A DNA stretch of 64,000 nt, taken from NCBI GenBank assembly GCA_022385805.1, contig MU277673.1, positions 51,350 to 115,349 of the forward strand. Reading direction: 5' to 3'. The DNA comes from Pilatotrama ljubarskyi. Taxonomy: Eukaryota > Basidiomycota > Agaricomycetes > Polyporales > Polyporaceae. This document shows positions 10,414 through 22,027 of this stretch, piece after piece (the stretch's first letter is position 1; every line of letters begins with the position of its first letter). A program made the position numbers and the translations under genes. Under the pieces are notes generated by a model. That model ran no database searches. It saw nothing but the letters and a program-made list of their open reading frames with translations, and was not told the DNA's origin.

Positions 10414-10857
10414 TTTTGGTGATGGCCTCTGCTCTGCTTATCTGATAACTCGAGCGACCACGTGAAGTCAATCTAGACGCCTCTGATAGCGCCCATGCGT
10501 GCCTCAGGATTGGGCGTTCGCGAGCAGTCAGCCTCCCTCGACTGGCAGACCATGGCAGGACTCATGATCAAAGATGAGGCATAAGTAGATGGATTATCGA
10601 CAGAGCCGGCAGGTAAGTACAACCAGTCTAAAATAAAAAGATGCAGTGACAACCCATGATGTGCGGATGAGGATAAGGAGTAAGGAGCGAACAGTTGACA
10701 GTACGAACACAACCCGGCAGCGGAGCGAGGAGCGAGAGATACAGTAGAAGGAGCGTGCGCATGGTGCGTATGAGCAGGGCATGGAGGGCAGTTCGAAGGT
10801 AATGAGACAGTATCGTTTCGTTAGTTGAGAATTCCGGCGACATGTTGCGTGAGCGAA

Positions 10858-13800
10858 TTAGGTTTTGGACGCTGGTATGTGGAGATTGATGGCTGCGCCG
10901 AAATGTCAGTCCCGACAGTGGCGAGCTAGAACGTTATGAAACGTACCCCTGTACCATGTCAAAGCGTCCGACGTTGACGGGGCATCGAAGTATAGTATCG
11001 CCTTGTTGTCAACCAAACGGAGAGCTGTGTCACAATGTCAGGGCGGGGAATGCAGCTCTAGACGGCCGGATGATACTCACTGTTGCCGTGCACGATGCTC
11101 GCCGGCTGGGGAAGAGTTTGCATCCGGAGCACAGCCCAGAGATCAACAGAAGAGTTCGGGTCCTGCCCGTCAGAAGGGTCCCGGCAGAGCACCAACAAGT
11201 CGTTGCACAGAATGCCGATGAGGGACCTCGGTGTTAACTCTGGCGACAAGCATTCGACCTCGATAGAGGACGCATCGCCTTGCGCGTCGATCACCTCGAA
11301 CGCCAACGTCGCCTTCCTGACGACACGCGTCAGCTGCAGCGGGCCGTCCATGATGAGGCGACTAGAGGCTGGATTAGATTGATATCTATTATGTGCGCAT
11401 ATATATGCTCACCGATGCGGCTGTACCAGCGGGCTCGGGAACTTGCCCCGTATCCTCGATTGCCACTGCACAAGCTTGCGACGCGACTCCGACTCTCGCT
11501 TGCCCTCGTTCATGTTGGTCGCAAGGGACGCAATCTCGGTCAAGGCCCGATCGATGGGGTCGTCCATATATTCGTACATGGGAGGGCAGCTACGGACCAA
11601 CTCCTCCAGCTGTGAAACGGACGTGAGTGGACTTACTCGCCACTGATCGATCTCGGATACTCACCAGCAGCCGATAACGAGGGATGCGTTGCACGGGAAG
11701 CAGGAGGTAGCCTTCCAAGTTGAGCTGTGAATGTCTAGGGTTCATACGGCAGCGCTTCAGGTAAGCCTTGATGCGCTTCCGCTGGCTCGACGTCAGGGAA
11801 GCTGCACTAGCAGACCCGCCATCTGAGGCAGTGGTGTTGCCGATACCAGCGGTCATAGCCAAGCCTAGCCCCACCAATTGCGAGCTGCTCGAGGAGGGCG
11901 AGAGCGTCTGGCCTGGGGTAGAAGCACCCGTCTTCTCGGAAGTCCAGGTCTTGATGCGTTGCACAGAGTTGTCGAAGTTGCTGCGAAGGAGATCAGAGAG
12001 CATCCCGTGACTTCAAAAGTGGTCGACTTACTTGATGTAGGTCGAATACATCTTCATGAACGCGGCATGGGACACAAATGTATTCGCCACGTCTCGGGCC
12101 ACATACAGAGATAGCTGCCCGTCCGGGTCCGCTTGCGAGCCTTCTCTCGGCAGCAACAGAGGCGCAGATGCACGTTCTAGCGCGGGCAAGAAACTCTCTC
12201 TGTGGAAGTAGAACAGGGCCTCCAGTCCGCTGAAGACGATCTTGCGCTCCTGCGCAGGAAGAACTGTGTCCTTATTCTGCCCGACTCCGGAGAGACCATT
12301 CACGACGGCAGAGGCAGGCTTGATATAGATGTCGACGAGCTCTTGGAGACCCTTGACGTACGTGCGCTCCGTCCTGTTCGTGCATGAAGGTGAGCGTATA
12401 ACAAAACTAAAGGTGAAGCGGTACCCACTCCACGATCTCTCGGATGACCCTCGCCCGCTTAGCCTTATCGTCCTTGTATTTTCGTTCGTCGGCTCCAGCA
12501 GAACCCGTGCTATCGGTTGTCGCCACGCTGTTCGTCTGCGTCATGCTCCCAGTACGTATCCCAACGCGTCCCTCGGTAGACCGCAAGTTCACAGAGTCAG
12601 GTCTTGACGATGGAGACCCGCCAGATGCGATGGAGGCGACCGAGCTCTCGGAGGGCAGGCGACCGTTATCAACCATGGTAGGCCGACGGGAACGGGTACC
12701 GGAGAACTGAGAATCCGGAGACGCCAGGCCGTACATTGAAATGGTCTGCGACTGCGTCTGTGATCGGCCCAAGTCGTGCATGTCCCTCAGGTAGGCCATA
12801 ACGGAGCGCAAAGCGCGGATCCGCGCTTCTCTCGCCCGTTCTTCCTCCCGACGCTGAATCTCCTCGTATGTGTCTACAGGCTGGACCGGACTGGGTTGCA
12901 CGGGGCTGGGGGCAGTGAGCCCGGGCTCCTCGGCTTCTTCGCTACTGTTCGTAGCGGTCACGCCTGGCACGAACTGCGAAGCCGCCGGAATGGGAATGGG
13001 GGACACATCTATCGGAAGGAAGCTTCTGCGCTTGTTCGAGCGCGAAGTGGGAACTCCGGGCACTAGCAGATTATTTGACGCGATGGGCGGAACCTGCTTT
13101 GCGGCCTCGTTCGACATCTTCTTGAGCTGATCCAGAGGCGACGCGGTCATCTTGAGAAGGTCGTGCGAGTGCTTGCGCGACAAGCTGGGCGCGATGGGCA
13201 TTTCCTCCACTGGCGGCTCATCCTGGTGTAGGAGAGTGCCGGTCGTCGAGATGCGAACGTCTAGGAGGGGCACAGAAGCCACCTGCTTAGGCGGAGGAGG
13301 GCGAGTGGGATATCCCGATTGTGACACTTGGGACTGGTGCAGCGAAGACCGAGTGGGCAGTGGAGGTTGGTCCGTCCGCATCTTACCCATCGACATCTTC
13401 TTCAAGAAGCCCCAACGGCTGCCCTTATCCTTGTCCTCCTTCGAGCGGGGTCGCGCAGGCAGCGCATGCTCCATGGGATACGCGCCTTCCTGAGGGAAGA
13501 TAACCTTGTTCGGGAGAGGAGGAACAGGCTGGGGACGAGGGCTGAAGGTCTCCTCTTCCGTCGGGCTGTCCCAAAGGCTGCTATCTACCGTGCGCCGCGA
13601 ACGGCTGCTCGTGGTAGGAGACATCGCACCGGATGCAACACCCAGGCTAGCGAATCGCCGGGGGACATCCTGCGACGAGCCGTTCCCCATGCTGAGCAGA
13701 TTTGAGCTTGACGCAGAGCCCACATAATCAGCGAGCGCGCCACGCTGGGGAGACGAGGACGCCGACGCCGAGGGTGCCCTGAACCCGCCACCGTTGTTCC

Positions 13801-16114
13801 TGCGAAGCTCGCCAGCGCTCTTCATCCTGCGCACCTCTTTCTCCGACTCCGCCGCGGCCCTAGAAAGCTCTGATGGCCCAGCCTCGCTGAACATCGATTT
13901 GGGCCCCTTGCTATTCGTGCGATTTTTGTCATAGTATGCACGGTTGGGAGTCGTGCGCGTGCGCGACAAGCCGGGAGAAGGGTGCTGGCCAGTCGAATTC
14001 GGAGCGGGTGCTGTTACGGACCGTGCTAGGTGTGGGGGCGCGCGAGGGGACGTTACAGTCAGATCCTCTTCGTCCTGGTTACCCCGATCAGCCGGGAAGG
14101 AGGCTTCCTCGGCGTCTCCGTCCGTGGTAGCCGTCATCGTACTCCGAATACTTGCTGACGGCAGCGGGAACATCGGAGTACTTGGCTGGTAGCCAGGCGA
14201 AAGTGGCGACCGAGAGAGTAGAGGATCCATGAGAGCTTTCCAAGGTCCTTGGAACGGGTTTCCATCCACAAGCAGCATCTCCAGCGCCGTCAATTCGCAC
14301 AACCAACTGGGCAGAGAGTGCATCTTGTTCCTGCGAATGCTGAGCGTGTGAAGCCTCTCTAGGGACGCGAGCGATTCCGGGAGCGTGCTGATGCCAGTAG
14401 AATCCGCGATGAGAACGCGCAGGTTCGTGAGAGTTGCCAGGAACATCGGCAGTGCGCGCAGCGGATTGTGCGCAATGTTCAACTCCTCGAGATTGACACA
14501 GGCTGATAGAGAGGGAGGCAAAGCGCTAAGGAAGTTTGCGGAAATGTCGAGCGCGAGGAGAGAGGAGCTGATTTGAGGGAGTGTGTTGGCAAGGAAGTTG
14601 GGTACGTGATCCGGAGTACGCGAAGAACCAATGAGCAGATGAGTGGTGTCTGCGTCGTTGACATGCAGTCGTCAAAATCGCTGTTCATGCGGGGGCGCAG
14701 CAAAGGAGGCGTACCTGGATGCACATGAAGACGCACTATGGGCGTGTCGTTCCCCCTGACTATGACCCCCCGGCCTTCTTCTGCCATTATAGCAGCGCTG
14801 GTGGGCTCATCAGCCGTGTCGTCGTCGTCGACTTCCACGTCGACATCGAACGATGGATCGTCATCAAGATCATCTTCGCTGCCAATGCCGACTTCGTCTC
14901 GTTCGTCTGGCTGTTGCCAACCCATGTCGAAGCTGGGTGTTGCACGGAGCGGAGGGAGAGGCTTGTCTTGTGAAGGCTCCGTCGGACCATTGGCAAGAGA
15001 AGAGGACCGCGAGCGAAGGCCGTTCGCGTAGAAATCCGACCACCGACCTTGATCGATGGGCGTTCTCCCCTGTGAAGCAGACGACGACGCGCCGGACTCT
15101 TGTGAGAGGAGGTGCACTACGTCGTCTGTGGTGATACCTACCCCCACGCCTCGCCCGGATTCATCCTCGCCGCCCAGTGCGACATGCACGTGCCCGTAGT
15201 CGCCTGACTTGGCGGAACCTGTATATGCGGACGAACGCGTTGATGCTGACGACGAGTCGGCCGAGGACAGCGCGGGAGTTGCGGAGCCCAGGTGCCAGCG
15301 GGAAGGTCTATATGGGTATGGATCCGGGAACTGGGAGGGGTCGGGGAGAGCGGTAGCGGAGGTGGAGGGTTGCGACGAGTTGGAGTAGCCGGAGTCGGAG
15401 AGGGTGCCGTCTTCGTCGTTGTTGTGGCTGCTAAACGCAGTATAACCTAGGGCAGAGAGAGATTGGGAAGAAACGACGGGAGGGGGAGTAAGCATGGATG
15501 GAGGAGAGTTTACGACGTAGCCGCTGGAGGGAGAGACGCCAGGGGAATGGGGATCGTAGTCGGAATTCCAGTCGTCTTGCACGGTCGAGACTCTGGACGG
15601 GGTCGGTGCGCGGGGTCTGCTAAGCATCGCAGCCCTGTCGGAAGCGGTCGAAAAGGGAGAGGGCGGGGAAAGCGCTGAGAAGTGGTACAAGGCGAGCTCT
15701 GCGGAGAAGCAAGCCAGATATTAGCCGGCGCCCGGATACGACGAATAAACCACCGAGGCCAGGAAAGACCGTGGGTGCCCGCAGGACGAGCGAGAGACTG
15801 AGTGCGGCGGGTGGTGGAGGGTGGAGAGGAAGGAATGGTGGTCGCGGTGACGGTGACAGACGAGCCTTCGCAGACTTGTCCGCGCGGGCGCAATTTACGG
15901 CTCGGCCCAAACACGTCCACCATAGGGCCCATCATTCCTCAGTAAAGAACGCACACTCACCAGACTTGCGTCGCTGCGCAATCGCCTCCTCCTCGTCCGC
16001 CCACCGTCCTAGCACAGGGCTGTCCGCCGCGTCGTCGTCCTTCATGTTCTCGCCCGCCAGGGTGCGGTCGGTGTATGACGAGTACAGCTCATCTTCCGTG
16101 TCGGACTGCGACAT
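10858..16114 (-). CDS. Large LRR-DH-PH Rho guanine-nucleotide exchange factor
   Basis: Nine exons (16114-15961, 15698-14715, 14649-12429, 12373-12032, 11980-11665, 11609-11413, 11361-11081, 11024-10947, 10892-10858) close in frame to 1535 residues. A Ser/Pro-rich acidic N-terminus (1-380) leads to leucine-rich repeats at about 395-515 (LLALDISANFLSALP, LEELNIAHNPLRALP, LHTLSIRRNKMHSLP, LEMLLVDGNPF), a disordered region, then a DH domain from about 1112 (REIVETERTYVKGLQELV ... YLLLPVQRIPRYRLLLEELV) and a PH-like domain from about 1400 (LIMDGPLQLTRVVRK ... ALTWYRAINLH). DH-PH proteins activate Rho-type GTPases at the cortex; the LRR probably docks a partner. The first exon is the least certain: the 262-nt first intron is long for this gene and contains an alternative in-frame Met (MMGPMVDVFGPSRK). 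Confidence 0.85.
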
Positions 16115-18408
16115 TCGGCGCTGCCTTGCTCGCTGTCGTCGAGGTCGTGAAAAACGTCCAGAGCACTGCGGGTGGTGATGTACAGATGGAAAAGGACGAG
16201 ACACAGGCCCGGTGCGGTCGTCGCCAATTCGCTGGGTTGCCGTCTCTAGCAGTAGTTACCACAACCGCCCTCGATCCCATGAGGCTCCCATGCCCAGTAG
16301 TCCCCCGCCCAGATCATCCATCACTGCTTGCTGTTGGCAGTGATCTGTATCATCGGTACAGCCCTTCACTCCCCCTTACTCCATTCAACGTCTTCATGAC
16401 TTACAATAGATCCGACTTCCTCTTCGTCCTCCCAACCAGAGCGCTATACGCACCTATCGACATTATGGTGTGCTAGTATACGTAGAGCTGCAGGGTTTCT
16501 GCATATCTAAAACGAATCTAATGCGAGTCCGCTCGGCATCCATCAGCACCAAGCGTATATAGTCCCTGTCGTGCATCAGCAGAAGCGAGTCCTCGCCTCA
16601 TGTCGGCATGTAACATTGCGTTCCGCGAAGTCGACGTGCGAGGACTTCGCTTCAGGCCTCAGCGGATTCGAACACATCTTCTCCCGGCATTCGGCAGCTG
16701 GGTTCTTCCTTTCAGCCCTCCTTTCCACATAAATCGCCGTCTGGACCTGCTGCGCGGCTGCGGACAGCGGTAAAACCACGCACTTACGCCCGACATACCG
16801 CGCCCCCGCACACGGTGATAAGACGCGCGCAGCCAACCCGCTGCGTTCCTCGATGAAATGTGCACAGTCAGTCGGCCAGTCACGGCTAAGGGTCTTGAGG
16901 GCGTCCGGACCGCGGCACGTCTGCGTTGGAGAGGGGAAGAAGAAACGTCTCTTGCGGCTTCTCTGTCGTACCTCGCAGTATCAGCAGCAGCGCATCATGA
17001 TTATCATGTCATTGTCAATGCCAGAACCCACCCACTCCGGTCGCCATCGTCCATTAGCTGCCGCACCAGTCGAGGGCAATACTGCGACAGGGCGTTCACG
17101 CGGGTTTGAGACATTGCACCCTGTATTGCACAATATGACGTGGCCTCAGCGAGCCCTGCGTATTTGCAAACAGATACCATGGATCCGTGTACCTCTCACT
17201 CAGACGATGACCCCCGCCTGAGCCGCCTCCCAGACCGGACCGGAGACGGATATTTGGAGAGGTCTTCACTCTTTCCCGCCGCCGGACGCCGCCAGCGTCC
17301 CGCTCGCCGTGCATCACGTCTTGGCCGCCGCCGCAGGCTCTCGAAACCGCCCGGGCAGTTCCCCCGATCGGACGAAGAGCACATAGTTGAGGCCTGGGGC
17401 GCCCCAGGGAGCTGTCATGCTCATGATCTCGACCCCAGGACGTCAACGGGTCATCTGGACGAGGCAGTCAGGCAGTCGCACAGGCGGACAGGTGAACGGA
17501 CGGCTCATCCCCGCCGCCGACTCACCGATGGATGTTTTGGACCGATTCTCGAAGGGCCCTCTTTCGGGACATGCGCCAAGCTCCCGCCGAGGGCGCGTCA
17601 GCGGCGGCATCGCGCCTGCGAGCCCGAGGCACCCTCGAAGGTCATATGGTCCGGTTGCGTCAGAGTCCACGCCTCATGCGATCGCAATGTCTCTCCCTGT
17701 GGGGATGCGACCGACGACGAGACGCTGGCTGGTCTACAGTAGAGTACTGTAAGTGAGTTGCATGAACGCATACAAGCATGGCTGTCACCTATTGTACGGC
17801 CAACAATGGAAGTTGATCAGCTGCGCTCACACTTGATATTAAGTGCTGGATATATGATATTGTATCTCTGACGGCATGATATCACGCTTGATACCGGTAG
17901 AAAGCTTCGGGCAAACTGACGAGAACGAGAATGGACCCCGAGATATCATTGTCGATACATGGAAGTCCTTGACGAAGCGGGATGGAACGCGACCGATCCG
18001 AGCGTACAGTACTCTCGCGTAGCATATTTAGATATACGACATTCGCCTAATGAAAGGCTTCCTGCGATGTCGTCAGTCGGTGACCTTGCCATACGCGACC
18101 AGACGAATTGTCCCTATGACGGCATATGCACACACACACAAATCCTTCGCTTCGCGGCAGGGCGGGAGGACCAAACCCAACTGACACATCACTTCCAAGG
18201 GCGACGCCGCTCGTCTTTCGTGAAGTTCCTTTTGCCATCCGGCACACCAGCAAGTATACATGACCGAATACTACATCTACAATACATTGGCAGCGAATAC
18301 TACTGCAATAAGTGGTTATACTCCGTTGTTGGACGCGTGGGGCGTGCATTAGTCGTGTCGTAAGCATAACAAGGCGGAGGGTAACCTCGTCCAAGCTCGT
18401 GGGACGTT
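16115..18408. other. Gene-poor spacer, 2.3 kb
   Basis: Between the RhoGEF 5' end and the permease 3' end. Open frames exist (for example 17140-17742 on + and 17443-17670 on -), but their compositions are Arg/Pro-rich and carry no recognisable motif, so I do not call them. The segment 17830-17960 is AT-richer and unusually dense in GATA/TATC. No tRNA or repeat array was seen. Confidence 0.4.
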
Positions 18409-20677
18409 TTACATCTGCAGAGAGCACGACGTCAGTACGCGAGTCGACGCAATGTTCAGACGGGGGTGAGACGTACCAGCCACTGCCAGAAGCGCTCGAC
18501 CCAGTTCCTCGGGGGAGGCTCGTCGTAGGTATCCGCCTCGATCTCCTTGAGGCCAGTGACGAAGTCCATATCTTCCGGCCGCACGAGGGGAGTGCGGTTC
18601 CAGAGCTTCGCCCCGATATAGAGGATCGGGAACAGCGCAAGCGGCAAGTAGTTCGTGATGAACGTATCCGTCGCCCAGTGGCCCTTGAGGAAGACGGTCC
18701 AGCCAGAGAACTGACGCAAGATGGTAAGAAACGGTGGCGGTGGCAGGAGAACGAGATCGACTCACGAAGCAGATGATTAGGCAGCCAAACATGGCATACC
18801 AGGCGGCGAAGGGCTGCAGGAAGTGCGCGTAGGGGAGCGTCTTCCTGTCGTAGCCCTGCACCTTGAAGCCCTTGTAGAAGCGGATGTACGTCACGCAGAT
18901 ACCGAACCAGGTCATGAGACCGGCGATAGAGGTCACTGAGAGAGAGGCAGTCAGCATGACGTCCTTGGGAGCGAGCGAGTAGATGAGCAGCACTCACTAT
19001 TGACGAACCAGGTGAAGACCCGGCCGGATCCCGCCGAGATGCCCATGTACGCAAGGGCAGAGAAGGCGGCGCAAGTAAGGAGGGAGACGATGGGGAGGCC
19101 CTTCCTCGTCACTTTGGTGAAGATCTTAGGAGCGTTGCCGACCATCGCGAGACCATCTATGAGCAACTGGTTAGCGATCGAATCTCACTATCCCTAAGGA
19201 GAATCATACGCACAGAGGGCACGCGAGCTCGTGTACAGGTCGCTCGAGGCGGCAGACCACGCGGAGGTGAGTAGAGCCGCGTTAATGACCTGGTCGTTAG
19301 GTGAGCAACACCGTATTTCAAGGTCGGAGGAGCGAGCTTACCGATGGCAGGCCGGAGATACCAGCATGCTTGATGGCGATGACGAACGGCGACTTGCCGG
19401 CATCCGAGGTCTTCAAGTTCAAGTCCGGCTCGGAGGATGGGACGAGCAGACCGATGATGATAACGCCGCCGATATAGAAGAGGAGGATACGGACGTAGAC
19501 GCGCTTAATGGCCTTGGGCAGGTTGCGGCGGGGGTTCTTCGCCTCACCGGCTGCGATCTGTGTAAGTCGGAATCCATCAGTGTACGCTATGGGACACGCG
19601 ACGGAAGATACGTACGGCAACAATTTCGGTACCAATGAAGGAGAAGGCAGCCTGAGTCAAGACGGCGAAGAAACCCAAGAAACGACCCTTGGCGCCGGCA
19701 ATGTTGTCAAACTGCACGAAGGGACCAGGGTTCTTCCAGTAACGGAAGCCAAGACGGTCATGGTTGGGACCACCGCCGAGATCGAGGACAATGCCGAGGA
19801 TGATCAATCCGGTGATGGTGATAACCTTGATAGAGCTATTCCGATCGACGTTAGACATGTCGCGTTGCCTGAGAGCGCAGGCATTTACTTACGCGAAGAT
19901 GAACTCGCACTCTCCGTACACACCAGCACCGAACATGTTGATCGTGATGACCACAACCAAGCACATGGTTATCCATACGGCATTGTTGACGCTTTTATTC
20001 CAATAGTTGATCAAGACGGCGGCCGCGCTGAGTTCCGCAGGCAGGATGATAGTCCAGTTATACCCTGAGAAGGTTGATAAGCGATATGTCAACCGGACGA
20101 CACCGCCTTCGGTACATACAGTAGTTCCAGCCCTGTGCGATAAGGTGCTGCGTTAGCAAAGGCACGCTGCTCGAGACAGAGATAGCGCACTGACCATAAC
20201 GAATGAAAATGCAGGGTCTACGAAGCGCTCTGCAAGCTTGATGTGACCGCCGGGTAGCGGAAGGTACGCGACCATCTCCCCCAGAGAAATCTGGCGACAC
20301 TTGTGTTAACGAGGCACCACTCCGCCTGAGACGACCTCGACGTACCATGACACTGTAGCAGACTGTACCGACAAGCATGTAACCGAGGAGGAGACCGATA
20401 GGACCTCCTGCCTGGAGGGAGGAGGCGGTACCCAAGAAGAGGCCGGTACCGATGACACCGCCAATACTGCATGGTGGCCGGGGTGAGCAGGCATCCCTGC
20501 GACCAGAGGATGAGGTACGTACCTGATCATGGCGATGTGCCTGTTCTTGAGCTGCCGCTTGAGGGTGCCCTCCACCTGAAGGGGAGGGATCTGGGACTCG
20601 GAGTCATAGTCCAGATGCTTCTCCACGACAGCCTCGCTCACGATGTGTGAGTTGGAACCCTTGTCTTCGACGCCCAT
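18409..20677 (-). CDS. Plasma-membrane amino-acid permease (YAT/APC family)
   Basis: Twelve exons (20677-20523, 20466-20346, 20290-20195, 20132-20120, 20064-19893, 19835-19616, 19557-19342, 19289-19214, 19156-18998, 18935-18766, 18710-18477, 18414-18409) give 545 residues. Family landmarks: LKNRHIAMISIGGVIGTGLF, SLGEMVAYLPLPGGH, GWNYWYNWTI, FIGTEIVAIAAGEAKNPRRN, YTSSRALYGLAMVGNAPKIF and GMTSIAGLMTW-like helix 10 sequence, with a 12-helix profile. This is the Gap1/Agp-type H+/amino-acid symporter fold; substrate cannot be told. Exon 4 is only 13 nt and is needed to make GWNYWYNW. The final exon is 6 nt (Met-stop); without it translation runs into the intron and ends after five other residues. 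A TATA-like box lies about 85 nt upstream. Confidence 0.93.
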
Positions 20678-20760
20678 GGTGGAAGATGCGTAGACAGAAG
20701 ACGACAGGAAGGGGGATGTGGAAGGTGGATCTTCTCCCGCCAGGCCCGGCTGTGGAGAGT

Positions 20761-20767
20761 TTATATA
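20761..20767 (-). promoter_or_regulatory. TATA-like box of the amino-acid permease gene
   Basis: Reading on the minus strand, TATATAA lies 84 nt upstream of the permease start codon, a normal fungal spacing for a TATA box plus short 5' UTR. Confidence 0.5.
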
Positions 20768-22027
20768 CTGCGGCCCATGTGCTCCCCTGGCGCTTACTGG
20801 AATGGCCATGAACGCGGACGGCGCTTCTCCATTGGGGCGATAGGTACGGTAGAAAAATTTGGCCGAGATATGACTGGGCCAACCCGGCCAAGCGAATGCT
20901 TGCACAGCATCCCGCCGCACCTGCGCCTCCTCCGTCGGGACATTGCATGCTTCCAGAGAGCCGAGGGCCCCTGGCTGCTCACTCCGGGACTTGCGACGAA
21001 TAAACTGCTGAGGACGAGGACGGTTCTACGTCTTTCTGCGAGCCTTGCCAGAGGAGGGATGGCGGGCAGCACACCCGTTACGATCTGAGGATCGCGGGGA
21101 GGGCGTCTATCTGGCCCCCGGGAGAGGAAATCAATTCCCCCTTCCGGAATTCCAGGGCGAAGTATCTAGCCGATTGCGGGGTAAGATCACGGGCCAAACC
21201 TTACCATATCTTGTCGCCCTCGTCCTTGGTGACACACGTCGCTTGTGGCAAAACCACGCATGCTGCGAGTCGCTCGGTCCTTGGCAGATCCCTCGCACGC
21301 ATGCACTGCGCAAACTGCCCACCATTTCAGAGGCTGCTAGCACTTCCACTCTCCCGCGTCTCGGAGAGTAACCATGGTCGCACGTCGAGAGATAGGAGCG
21401 TTGGAGTCGAGGACCCGTCCGCGTCGGGATTGGAGGAGACGCCTCGAGAACGTCCAATGGCGATCGGGACATATGGTTCCCCCGCGATCGTTGATCGCTC
21501 TGTTGACGGGCGCCAACGCCACCGTTACGAATGTATCCACCAACCGTCGGTTCCCACACAGGCGCCTCCGCACGTACGCAGACGTCAAGCTCTCCAAATC
21601 TACGTCGACAGCCAACTTGAAATCGGTGTACATCTCCACCGTCCTCCAACGTCCGCACAGCACGTCCACAGGCCCGCGAGGGACTTCGGGACCCACGATC
21701 CCGAGGGCCTTGCCGAGCTCGGTCCCGGCGGTCACAAACAGTTTCACGAGCTAATCCGGAGTAGTTCAGGCACCAAGCGAACTCGACGATCACCGGATTT
21801 CTCACTTTGGCAAAGCACTAAGCGGATAAGTTGGCCCTGGAACGACGAAAGTGACAGACAGCTGCACGTATATCTAGGAACCCGACATAGACGAAGCCAA
21901 GTTGCCGGGTTGACCTCGAACTAAATTCTACGACTACTACCCAGCCAGATCGAGCCAATGGAGAATACCGTACACCACCCTGCCACCATCACCAACGCTT
22001 GTCAACCTGTCGAGAAACGACGCAGGG
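20768..22027. other. Spacer between permease promoter and pseudokinase 3' end
   Basis: The 1.26-kb region contains overlapping open frames at 21211-21924 (+) and 21337-21747 (-). Neither shows a motif I can name, codon signals are poor, and no start context or introns make a better model. It may hold eroded sequence or only regulatory DNA. Confidence 0.35.

Larger units (their letters stand above)
9969..10415. mobile_element. MITE-like non-autonomous DNA element with 47-bp perfect TIRs
   Basis: Two arms, 9971-10017 and 10367-10413, are exact reverse complements over 47 bp. Outer ends read GGATGACTTCCCG... on the left and ...CGGGAAGTCATCC on the right, and both are flanked by ATT (9969-9971 and 10413-10415). 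This gives a 441-bp element with a 3-bp candidate target duplication. No ORF of transposase size lies inside. The arm contains a quasi-palindrome around GAGACGTCTC. The interior carries TCTAAAC sub-repeats and a 24-bp perfect palindrome. TIR length, size and lack of coding fit a MITE. A 3-bp duplication resembles the PIF/Harbinger pattern, but ATT is not the canonical TWA, so superfamily is open. Confidence 0.8.

Noticed and set aside
17140..17742. 200-residue + frame in the gene-poor spacer
   Set aside because: No homology-like motif, Arg/Pro/His-rich, antisense frames equally open; insufficient evidence for a gene.
18047..19054. 335-residue minus-strand frame in the permease
   Set aside because: Different frame from the permease exons, which splice perfectly to a known family; Arg/Ser-rich shadow.
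21211..21924. 237-residue + frame and its antisense as possible transposon remnants
   Set aside because: I looked for reverse-transcriptase, RNase H and DDE motifs and found none that I could defend.
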